Both the position numbers and the translations under genes were made by a program. From an uncultured Victivallales bacterium (GTDB taxonomy: Bacteria > Verrucomicrobiota > Lentisphaeria > Oligosphaerales > JAFGRS01), in assembly GCA_903834675.1 (NCBI GenBank), contig CAILKC010000040.1:1-49458 (forward strand): a stretch of 49,458 nucleotides of DNA, written 5' to 3'. Every line of letters starts with the position of its first letter. Position 1 is the stretch's first letter. Below the pieces are notes generated by a model, which was given only the letters and a program-made list of their open reading frames with translations, was not told the DNA's origin and searched no databases. Positions 7,673 through 15,107 of this stretch are shown here, piece by piece.

Positions 7673-9844
7673 ATGGCTGCGGATGTGCTGACGCTAGACG
7701 AAGCGGCTGCCTACCTCAAGGTGTCCACGAGCACCCTGTACAAACTGTTGCAGTCGGGGCGCATCCCGGCGCGGAAACTGGGGCGGCGCTGGCGCTTTGC
7801 CCGGGAGGATCTGGAGCAGTGGCTGCGGAATCCGCAAGGCGGGGTGGTGGCGGCGGCGGGCCCGGTAGCGGGGTCGGCGAACAAGGCTCCTGTGGCGAGC
7901 GGCGCCGGGATGATCAGCGACCTGTTGCGGGAGGAGCGGACTTTTGAGCCCTCGTTGGCCTTTGCGGCTCAGGCGAACTTCGCGGACCCTGGCATCTACG
8001 AGCGGGCGCAGGCCGAAGGTCCGCGTTTCTGGGAGTCCTTCGCTTCGGAGTTGCACTGGTTCCGGAAATGGGATCGGGTTCTGCAGTGGGAGCCGCCCTA
8101 CGCCAAGTGGTTTGTGGGGGGACAGACGAACATCAGCTACAACTGCCTGGATCTGAATCTAGAGAAGGGACTGCGGAACAAGGCCGCCATCATCTGGGAG
8201 GGGGAACAGGGCGAGAAGCGCACCCTGACGTATTGGGATTTGCACCGCCAGGTGTGCAAGTTCGCCAATGTTCTGCGCGGCCTGGGGGTAGTGAAAGGGG
8301 ACCGGGTAGCGATCTACATGCCGATGGTGCCAGAGCTTGCCATCGCCATGCTTTCCTGCGTTCGCATCGGGGCAGTGCATTCGGTGGTCTTCGGCGGGTT
8401 TTCCGCCGAATCGTTATCGGACCGGATCAACGACGCCCAGGCCAAGGTTCTGATCACCGCGGATGGGGGATTTCGCCGGGGGGGGCTGATCCCGCTGAAG
8501 CACGATGCGGACTACGCCTTGCGGCAGTCACCGGGGATCGAGCACGTCATCATCGTCCGCCGCGGGAATTTCCCGGTGCGCCTGACGCCCAAGCGCGATC
8601 TTTGGTGGGACGAGCTGATGCAGTCGGCCTCGGCGGACTGCGCCGCCGAACCGCTCGATTCTGAGGACATGAGTTACATCCTCTATACCTCGGGGACGAC
8701 GGGTAAGCCGAAGGGCATCGTACACACCACGGGGGGTTACATGGTGGGGTGTTACGCCACCAGCAAGATGGTCTTCGACCTGAAGCAGGACGATGTCTAC
8801 TGGTGTACGGCAGACATCGGCTGGGTGACGGGGCACAGCTACGTCGTCTACGGGCCGCTGAGTAACGGCGCTACGCTGGTGATGTACGAAGGGGCGCCGG
8901 ACTGGCCGGACCGAGACCGCTTCTGGGCCATCATCGAGGAGTACGGGGTCACCATCCTGTACACGGCGCCGACGGCCATTCGCACCTTCATGAAATGGGG
9001 AACCGAGCCGGTGGAGCGGCATGACCTGTCGAGCCTGAGGCTGCTGGGCACCGTGGGTGAGCCGATCAACCCCGAGGCGTGGATCTGGTACTTCAAGAAT
9101 ATCGGCAAGGGAAATTGCCCGATCGTCGACACCTACTGGCAGACCGAGACCGGCCATATCATGATCACGACTCTGCCGGGCCTCGACACCATGAAGCCAG
9201 GGTCCGCCGGTCGGCCGCTGCCGGGCATCGCCGCAACCATCCTGGACGAAGCCGGCAATGAGATTCCGGTGGGGGCGGGGCTGCTGGCGGTGACCCAACC
9301 CTGGCCGGGCATGATCCGCGGGATCTACGGCGACGCGGAGCGTCTGGTGAAGACGTACTGGTCAAAGTGGCCCGGCGTCTACTTCGCGGGGGACGGGGCC
9401 AAACGGGACGAGATGGGGTACTTTACCGTGATTGGCCGGGTGGATGACGTGATCAAGATAGCCGGACACCGGATCGGCACGATGGAAGTGGAGTCCGCCT
9501 TGGTCGATCATCCCGCCGTGGCGGAGGCTGCCGTAGTCGGCACGCACCACGAGATCAAAGGGGAGGCGATCACGGCGTTTGTCACGGTCAAGGAATCGGC
9601 CGCTCACGCGGGCGTGGATCTGGCCCAGCAGCTGAAGGATCACGTGGTCAGAAAGATCGGGGCCATTGCGCGGCCGGAGAACATCATCTTCACGGCGGAT
9701 CTGCCGAAGACGCGCAGTGGCAAGATCATGCGCCGGTTGCTCAGGGACATCGCCGAGGGCAAAGTGCTGGGTGACATAACGACGCTGGCGGAACCCGCCG
9801 TGATCGAGAGACTGAAGAAGCAGTACATGGACACTGGAGCCTAG
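7673..9844 (+). CDS. acs: Excisionase-type HTH domain fused to AMP-forming acetyl-CoA synthetase
   Basis: This 723-residue protein joins two modules in one frame. Residues about 6-53 ([20 protein letters not shown] and following, ending DLEQWLRN) form an excisionase/MerR-type winged helix-turn-helix. An Ala/Gly linker to about 85 leads to a complete acetyl-CoA synthetase. That part has the adenylate P-loop [11 protein letters not shown] (about 338-348), the YWQTETG motif (about 487), the hinge [15 protein letters not shown], and the C-terminal catalytic lysine in TRSGKIMRR (about 683), the residue acetylated in Acs regulation. It makes acetyl-CoA from acetate, ATP and CoA. The usual Acs length is about 650, so the extra 70 residues are the DNA-binding module. 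GGAG lies 9 bp before the ATG and the promoter is 59 bp upstream, so the fusion is not a mis-called start. A pta-like gene follows after 11 bp. Confidence 0.93.
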   Translation: MAADVLTLDEAAAYLKVSTSTLYKLLQSGRIPARKLGRRWRFAREDLEQWLRNPQGGVVAAAGPVAGSANKAPVASGAGMISDLLREERTFEPSLAFAAQANFADPGIYERAQAEGPRFWESFASELHWFRKWDRVLQWEPPYAKWFVGGQTNISYNCLDLNLEKGLRNKAAIIWEGEQGEKRTLTYWDLHRQVCKFANVLRGLGVVKGDRVAIYMPMVPELAIAMLSCVRIGAVHSVVFGGFSAESLSDRINDAQAKVLITADGGFRRGGLIPLKHDADYALRQSPGIEHVIIVRRGNFPVRLTPKRDLWWDELMQSASADCAAEPLDSEDMSYILYTSGTTGKPKGIVHTTGGYMVGCYATSKMVFDLKQDDVYWCTADIGWVTGHSYVVYGPLSNGATLVMYEGAPDWPDRDRFWAIIEEYGVTILYTAPTAIRTFMKWGTEPVERHDLSSLRLLGTVGEPINPEAWIWYFKNIGKGNCPIVDTYWQTETGHIMITTLPGLDTMKPGSAGRPLPGIAATILDEAGNEIPVGAGLLAVTQPWPGMIRGIYGDAERLVKTYWSKWPGVYFAGDGAKRDEMGYFTVIGRVDDVIKIAGHRIGTMEVESALVDHPAVAEAAVVGTHHEIKGEAITAFVTVKESAAHAGVDLAQQLKDHVVRKIGAIARPENIIFTADLPKTRSGKIMRRLLRDIAEGKVLGDITTLAEPAVIERLKKQYMDTGA

Positions 9845-9855
9845 GGGGACACCAC

Positions 9856-10860
9856 ATGCCGGTCGTACCACGTTTTTTCAGGCGGAGCGGCCCGCTGCCG
9901 CGGGTCGTTTTGTGCGAGTCCTATGATCAGCGCGTCCTGCGGGCAGCCTACACGCTGACCCAGCATAAACTGGCGCGCGTGGTGTTGCTGGGGAACTATG
10001 CGGAGCTAGACGCACTGGCGGTTGGCCTGCGCTTGACCCTAGAGGGGATGGAGGTGGTCGACTACGAGCACGATCCGCTGCGGCAGGGCCTCCTGACGCA
10101 TCTCAAAGGGCTCGGCGGCGACAGCGCTCTAGACCCCACCGATCCGGTGGTGGCCGGCGCCTGGCTGGTGGTCGCGGGTCGAGGCGATGCGGTGATCGCC
10201 GGTGCGGCGACGACTCCCGGCCACGTCATGCGGGTTTATCTGAAACTCCTCGGGGTGGCCGCGGACTGCGGCACGGTATCGGGCCTGGCGCTGGTGCGGT
10301 TTGAGGGGTACGAGTTCGTGCGCAGCCAGATGGTCGGCATGGCGGACGTCAGCGTGGTGCCGGATCCGACCGTCGAGCAACTGGCGGACATCGCCATTCA
10401 GTCTGCCGCCAGCTACGTGCGGATCACCGGCGAGAGCCCTCGGCTGGCCTTCCTCTCGTTTTCCACCGCCGGCAGTTCGACCCACCCGGTCGCGCAGAAG
10501 GTCAGGGATGCGGTGGCACTCACGCGTCGGCGGGCGCCGGAACTCATCGTGGACGGCGAGATGCAGATCGACACGGCGCTGGTCCCATCCGTGGCCGGGA
10601 TCAAGTCGCCCTCCAGTGCGGTAGCCGGCAACGCGAATGTGCTGATCTTCCCTTCCCTCGACAGCGGCAATGTCGCCATCAAGATATTCCGGAAGTTCTC
10701 CAACTCGCGCGTCTTCGGCCCGCTGCTGCAGGGCATGGGGTATCCGGGGACTTATGTGCCACGGGCGGCCGCGGCCGAAGACATTGTGGACCAGGCACAA
10801 CTCCTCCTGGGCGCCAGCGACCCTGTGCCGACGAACCCGACGAAGCAACCGGTGCCCTAG
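9856..10860 (+). CDS. pta: Phosphate acetyltransferase, catalytic domain only
   Basis: A 334-residue PTA/PTB-family enzyme interconverting acetyl-CoA + phosphate and acetyl phosphate + CoA. Family signatures include PTDPVVAGAWLVVAGRGDAV, the GMADVSVVPDPT segment, FLSFSTAGSSTHPVAQKV, DGEMQIDTALVP and the KSPSSAVAGNANVLIFPSL active-site strand. The length fits the short, catalytic-only form. It follows acs by 11 bp and is probably co-transcribed. No acetate kinase gene is in the window, so acetyl phosphate may feed an AckA elsewhere or the reaction may run as an acetyl-CoA/acetyl-phosphate shunt. The N-terminal P-loop/DRTGG half found in long Pta proteins is encoded by the next gene. Confidence 0.9.
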   Translation: MPVVPRFFRRSGPLPRVVLCESYDQRVLRAAYTLTQHKLARVVLLGNYAELDALAVGLRLTLEGMEVVDYEHDPLRQGLLTHLKGLGGDSALDPTDPVVAGAWLVVAGRGDAVIAGAATTPGHVMRVYLKLLGVAADCGTVSGLALVRFEGYEFVRSQMVGMADVSVVPDPTVEQLADIAIQSAASYVRITGESPRLAFLSFSTAGSSTHPVAQKVRDAVALTRRRAPELIVDGEMQIDTALVPSVAGIKSPSSAVAGNANVLIFPSLDSGNVAIKIFRKFSNSRVFGPLLQGMGYPGTYVPRAAAAEDIVDQAQLLLGASDPVPTNPTKQPVP

Positions 10861-10942
10861 GGGAGTGCGGTTAGGCGGTTAGGCTATAGCCCTGAGACGC
10901 GAATCCGAAGACGCAGGATGCCTTGAGGCAGGAGGCAACGCC

Positions 10943-12037
10943 ATGAAACCGATCTACATCGTGGGAACGAAGCGAGACGTGGGTAAGACCACGCTGGCGC
11001 TGGGGCTGCTGCACGGGTTTCGCAAGCGCGGCTTTCGGACGGCTTACCTCAAACCCCTGGGGCAGCACTTTGCCGCCGAGGAGGGCGGGGTCTTCCACAA
11101 TGATGCCAGGGTCGTGTCTTCCCTGCTGGATTCCGCGGCCAAAGATACCGTGCAGATGGCGGTTTCGATCGGTCGCGGCCGGATTCAGGAGGAGCTCAAG
11201 GCGAAGCGTGGGGAGGAGTTGTTGGAGGGGATCAAGGAGGACGTCTGCAGACTCTCCGGCGACCACGATGCCATCGTCCTGGAGGGCATGGGCAATGTGG
11301 CCATGGGGGCGTGTTTGAAGATGTCGGCGGCGGACGTGGCCCGCAGCGTTTCGGCGCGAGCCCTGCTGGTGGTTGAGGCGGGAGTGGGGCGGACCATCGA
11401 CGAGATCCTGCTGTGTTCCACCTTCATCAAACAGCAGGGAGCCGATTTCATGGGCGTGGTGGTGAGCAAGGCCTGGCCGTCCAAGTACGAGCGCATCTCC
11501 GCGGCGCTGACGTCCAGCCTGGCGGACCGCGGCATTCCGCTGTTCGGCATCACGCCGTACCAGGAGGAGTTAGCCAGCCCGACGGTGGCTCAGGTGTTCG
11601 ACGGCCTGGGGGGAAAGCTTCTAGGCGGCGAAGCGCACCTGCTGCACCGCGTGGCCCGCACGATCATCGGGGCGATGCAGGCGGAGAACATGAGCCGTTA
11701 CATCGGCCTGCGCACGTTGGTGATCACGCCTGGAGACCGCTGTGATGTGGCCATGGCCTGCCTGCGGGCCCACATGATCGGCGGCGTCGACAGCCTCTCG
11801 GTATCGGGGCTAGTGCTGACCTGTGGGCACACTCCCGACGCAGACACCCTGGCGCACATCCGGGATAGCCATCTACCCTGCATGCTGATGGATGGCGACA
11901 CCTACTCGGTGGCAACCGAACTGCGCAACCGCATCTACAAGATCACGCCCGATGACAAGGAGCGCATCGACTGGGCGGTGCGCCTGATGTCGGACCATAT
12001 CGACATGGAGCGCATCATCACAGCCCTGCAGCCTTGA
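10943..12037 (+). CDS. Stand-alone Pta N-terminal-type P-loop (BioD-like) and DRTGG-domain protein
   Basis: The 364-residue protein begins with a dethiobiotin-synthetase-like P-loop (GTKRDVGKTT, residues 8-17) and an AAA_26-type NTPase core to about 220. A DRTGG-type domain follows (about 250-355, LVITPGDRCDVAMACLRAHM). This is the domain order of the regulatory N-terminal half of long phosphotransacetylases, here as its own gene directly behind the catalytic Pta. The start is fixed by GGAGG 7 bp upstream of ATG 10943. It probably binds nucleotide and regulates or stabilises Pta, by analogy with E. coli Pta, where this region mediates hexamer stability and allostery. Direct interaction is inference. 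The 82-bp gap to pta holds no obvious terminator. Confidence 0.8.
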   Translation: MKPIYIVGTKRDVGKTTLALGLLHGFRKRGFRTAYLKPLGQHFAAEEGGVFHNDARVVSSLLDSAAKDTVQMAVSIGRGRIQEELKAKRGEELLEGIKEDVCRLSGDHDAIVLEGMGNVAMGACLKMSAADVARSVSARALLVVEAGVGRTIDEILLCSTFIKQQGADFMGVVVSKAWPSKYERISAALTSSLADRGIPLFGITPYQEELASPTVAQVFDGLGGKLLGGEAHLLHRVARTIIGAMQAENMSRYIGLRTLVITPGDRCDVAMACLRAHMIGGVDSLSVSGLVLTCGHTPDADTLAHIRDSHLPCMLMDGDTYSVATELRNRIYKITPDDKERIDWAVRLMSDHIDMERIITALQP

Positions 12038-12146
12038 CGCGGCCGACCCGAGTGACTACTCAGGTACCCGGTTTGAGCGTGGCGCGTCCCCGTTTGAGGT
12101 ACCGCCTTCAGGCGGAATCCCTAGTCTTGGAGACGGACCTCCGCCG

Positions 12147-12524
12147 CCCGAAACGGGCTGGGCATCGCGGGCTCCAGGGTTAGACGCGGTTCCATTCCGG
12201 TTCGCCCGGAACGTGGCGGACCGCCTGGAGGTCGGCGGTCCGCACCGGCACTGCCGGGGCTTCCGCCGTCTCTGGGTCTTGCGGACGGCGGTCTTGCAGA
12301 CGGGGGATACCGCGAACCCGCCCGAAACGGGCTGGGCATCGCGGGCTCCAGGGCCCCACGGGGGGTACCGCGAACCGGCCCGAAACGGGCTGGGCATCGC
12401 GGGCTCCAGGGCCACGGGGGATACCGCGAACCTGCCCGAAACGGGCTTGGCATCGCGGGCTCCAGGGCCACGGCGGATACCGCGAACCGGCCCGAAACGG
12501 GCTCGGCATCGCGGGTTGCATGGC
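12147..12524 (+). repeat. Composite intergenic repeat, copy 2 (32-bp core plus four and a half 56-bp units)
   Basis: This 499-bp gene-free gap (12038-12536) is mostly repeat. A partial unit lies at 12147-12179, the 32-bp core at 12231-12262, then short subrepeats (GGACGGCGGTCTTGC-like, about 12282-12304), then four units of about 56 bp beginning near 12305, 12363, 12419 and 12475. Each unit contains GCCCGAAACGGGC, which can form a 5-bp stem with a 3-nt loop. It is the inverted counterpart of the copy at 4111-4360 with a different unit number. It sits between the convergent ends of the DRTGG gene and acsE, where hairpins could end transcription of both. Confidence 0.85.
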
Positions 12525-12536
12525 GCCGCGAACGAC

Positions 12537-13349
12537 TCAGCGCACCTGTTTCCCTTTGCGGTAGGCCGCGAGGTAGGAGTCGCTGTAGATCGTCTTATTG
12601 AGCAGCAGCTCGGCGGTGACCATGGCATCGGTCAGCTCATTGTCGAGCGGATCGTGAATCGAGCTATCGAGGCCAGCGGCCATCGCCATGGTCAGGAAGG
12701 TCCGGTTGATCAGGGGGCGTTCGGAGGCTCCCTGGCTGAGGTTGCTCAGTCCGATGACGATGCGTGGCGCGGGATCTGAGAGCATCTTGAACTGCGCGAT
12801 GGTCTGCAGGACGATGCCGGGGGCGGCCTGGGCGCAGTTCAGGGGCAGGATGATGGGATCGAGGAGAACGCTCTCAATGGGGACCTCGTTTTCGATGGCG
12901 CAGGCGATGATCCGCATGCCGATTTCCAGTTTTGCGTCGACGCTGGCAGCCACGCCATTTTCGTCGATGGAAAGGCCGACGATGCCGGCATTGAACTCAT
13001 GGGCCAGCTTCATGAAGGCCTCGAGTTTGTCGGCCTGACCGGTGGTGGAGTTGATAATGCCGCGGCCCTTGAGGGAGGCCTTCGCCAGCCCAGCGCGCAT
13101 GGTGATCAGGCTGACGGTATCGATCGAGAGAGCGATATCCGTGACTTCACGGACCGTCTCTACCAGCCACTCCATGGCAGCCACGCGTTCATCCTTAGGC
13201 ACGCGCGTGCCGACGTTGATATCGAGGGCATCCGCCCCCGCCGCCAATTGCAGCTCGGCCATTTCATGGACCGGTTTCTTGTCCTTGGCCAGGATGGCAT
13301 CCCCGATGCCTTTGAACATACCGTTGATGCGTTCGCCGATGACAAACAT
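12537..13349 (-). CDS. acsE: Methyltetrahydrofolate:corrinoid/iron-sulfur protein methyltransferase
   Basis: 270 residues with the pterin-binding TIM-barrel features of AcsE: ERINGMFK near the N-terminus, GADALDINVGTRVPKD, LSIDTVS, IINSTTG and VIGLSNLSQGASERPLINR. It transfers the methyl group of 5-methyl-THF to the cob(I)amide of the corrinoid iron-sulfur protein (AcsCD), joining the methyl and carbonyl branches. The start has AAGGAG 8 bp upstream. It is the last gene of the Wood-Ljungdahl run, 19 bp after cdhD, and its 3' end abuts the composite repeat. The length agrees with characterised AcsE (about 262). Related methyltransferases (MtvA/MtrH-like) exist, but gene context decides for AcsE. 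Confidence 0.95.
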   Translation of the reverse strand: MFVIGERINGMFKGIGDAILAKDKKPVHEMAELQLAAGADALDINVGTRVPKDERVAAMEWLVETVREVTDIALSIDTVSLITMRAGLAKASLKGRGIINSTTGQADKLEAFMKLAHEFNAGIVGLSIDENGVAASVDAKLEIGMRIIACAIENEVPIESVLLDPIILPLNCAQAAPGIVLQTIAQFKMLSDPAPRIVIGLSNLSQGASERPLINRTFLTMAMAAGLDSSIHDPLDNELTDAMVTAELLLNKTIYSDSYLAAYRKGKQVR

Positions 13350-13368
13350 GGTCTACTCTCCTTAGGGT

Positions 13369-14334
13369 TTACGCCGTGAGCCGGCTGATCGTCGTCTTGA
13401 TGGCAGCGGCGGCGGCGGGGTGCCGCATGACCAGGATGTCACTGCCTGCCTGCAGGAGGGCTGCCGCGGTAGCCAGTTCCCAGTAGACGCCACGCTGCTG
13501 CTCGTTACCCCAGTCCGGCAGCTCTTCCTTGGCGGCGCGGGCCTCTTTGGTGCGCCAGGCTTCCTGACCCACCATGCAGATGACCGGTACCGCCATCAGC
13601 CGGTCGCCGCCCAACGCCGCCAGGCGGCCGCGTTCCTGGATGGAGAAGGTGTACTCCAACCCATAGCCGAGGGCGCCGGTAGTCTGGTACATCACCAGTC
13701 GGTCGAGGGGGAAGCCCATCTCGGTGACCAGCACATTGACCTGCTTAGCGATATTGATGTCGATCGGGCTCAGGCCGATGAGGCAGTGGCCATCCGCGAT
13801 GCAGGAGGCGACCAAGGTCTTGTAGTTATCCTCCGTTACCGCCCCCAGCAGACAGCGCTCGCCAGCGGCAGCCTGGCTGCACACGGGGAGGACCACATTG
13901 TCCTTCTCCGGCAGGTCGCAGCCCCAGATAATGAGGGGCACTCCGGCGGCCTTCAGCACCGCCTTGACCGTCTCCGCGGCCTGCGCCGGCGAGGTATTGC
14001 CCAGGTCAGGATGAGTGCTCATCAGGCGCAGGCAGATGAGATCGGCGCCATGCTTCTCGACGCAGGCGCGCGCCCAGGCCGCGGGGTCCGACAGCACGTC
14101 ACCCCAGGCCGCCAGCAGCGGCGTCGGCCAGTCGGTGGGGGCGCAGTCCCACACTTCCAGCGCGACGGCAGCCCGATGCGGCATGGCGCCATCGAAGGCG
14201 GCAAACGGCAGACCGCCGCCACCGCCCAGGGTGACCACCGAGGTCCGGCTACCGCCGGCGGCCCGGTCCGCTCCGAGGGTAACCGAGTTCACGGCCCCCG
14301 ACCACTTCTCTCGTGCATCCGCTAGCAGTGTCAT
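13369..14334 (-). CDS. acsD: Corrinoid iron-sulfur protein small subunit (acetyl-CoA decarbonylase/synthase delta)
   Basis: 321 residues matching the CdhD/AcsD TIM-barrel subunit: the early VTLGGGGGLPFAAFDGAMPHR stretch, LEVWDCAPTDWP, RLMSTHPDLGN, PLIIWGCDLPEKD, LIGLSPIDINIAKQVNVL and the C-terminal MRHPAAAAAIK. With AcsC it forms the heterodimer whose cobamide carries the methyl group to acetyl-CoA synthase. The frame is open 66 codons further upstream, but ATG 14334 is chosen because it overlaps the preceding stop as ATGA, has AAGGA upstream, and begins where family homology begins. A longer start would run deep into cooC. It is probably translated by coupling to cooC/acsF. Confidence 0.95.
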   Translation of the reverse strand: MTLLADAREKWSGAVNSVTLGADRAAGGSRTSVVTLGGGGGLPFAAFDGAMPHRAAVALEVWDCAPTDWPTPLLAAWGDVLSDPAAWARACVEKHGADLICLRLMSTHPDLGNTSPAQAAETVKAVLKAAGVPLIIWGCDLPEKDNVVLPVCSQAAAGERCLLGAVTEDNYKTLVASCIADGHCLIGLSPIDINIAKQVNVLVTEMGFPLDRLVMYQTTGALGYGLEYTFSIQERGRLAALGGDRLMAVPVICMVGQEAWRTKEARAAKEELPDWGNEQQRGVYWELATAAALLQAGSDILVMRHPAAAAAIKTTISRLTA

Positions 14335-15101
14335 AGGAGTTTCCTTTCGGCGAGCTCGTTCACCAATCCACGTACGGCACTCAACGCCCGCGAGTCTGCC
14401 GGCAGCTCCAGCAGCGGGCGGCCGGCCACATCGAACGCACTGACTTGCGAATCCGTGGGCACGGCGGCGAGGATCTCCAGCCCACTCTGGGCGAAGAGTG
14501 CCGCCAATTCCGGCGCCAACGGCTGGTCGCACGGGTTCAGCACCAGGAACACGGCACCGACCTCGAGACCGAGGTGGTTCTTGATATCCACGATGCGGGC
14601 GGCCGTGCGGGCGCCAATCACATTCGGCGGACAGACGACGAGCATGACCTCGACCTGGCCATTGGTGCGTCGGCTCAGGTGTTCAAGACCTGCTTCATTG
14701 TCGATGACCACTCCCCGGTACTGGGCGCCGATCTTGCCCAGGTACTCACGGAGGACGCTGTTGATGTAGCAGTAGCAGCCGGGGCCTTCCTGGCGCCCCA
14801 TGACCAGCATGTCGATACCGGGCGCCTCGGCGATGTCTTCGTGGATGAGTTGCTCGATCCACTCGCGCTTCGACACGCCGGCCGGGACCGACTCGGGATC
14901 CTGACGCAGCTCCTCGCGCATATCGCCGATGGTCTGGCGGATGGTGATCCCCAGACGCTCCGGCAGACAACTGTTCGGATCGGCGTCCACCGCCAGCAGC
15001 GGCTTGATGCCGCGCTCCACCAAACTGCGACAGAGCAACGCGGAGAGAGTCGTCTTACCCGATCCACCCTTACCGGCAATGGCGATCCGCAGGGCCATCA
15101 T
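14331..15101 (-). CDS. acsF: CooC/AcsF-type nickel-insertion ATPase (copy 1)
   Basis: A 256-residue MinD/ParA-class P-loop ATPase with deviant Walker A GKGGSGKTT (about 10-18), VDADPNS, and the CooC-defining cysteine pair in GPGCYCYIN (CxC), which binds nickel or zinc at the dimer interface in characterised CooC. This class matures CODH or acetyl-CoA synthase by nickel insertion. Position between the corrinoid activase and acsD, within the ACS half of the run, suggests it serves acetyl-CoA synthase (AcsF-like), while the second copy next to cooS serves CODH. That split is inference. Two adjacent ATG codons are possible starts; AGGAG precedes them. Its stop overlaps the acsD start. Confidence 0.9.
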   Translation of the reverse strand: MMALRIAIAGKGGSGKTTLSALLCRSLVERGIKPLLAVDADPNSCLPERLGITIRQTIGDMREELRQDPESVPAGVSKREWIEQLIHEDIAEAPGIDMLVMGRQEGPGCYCYINSVLREYLGKIGAQYRGVVIDNEAGLEHLSRRTNGQVEVMLVVCPPNVIGARTAARIVDIKNHLGLEVGAVFLVLNPCDQPLAPELAALFAQSGLEILAAVPTDSQVSAFDVAGRPLLELPADSRALSAVRGLVNELAERKLL

Positions 15102-15107
15102 GCACTC

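Noticed and set aside
14331..15101. Nitrogenase iron protein (NifH) or chlorophyllide reductase ATPase
   Set aside because: P-loop similarity only; the CxC motif and CODH/ACS context identify CooC/AcsF.
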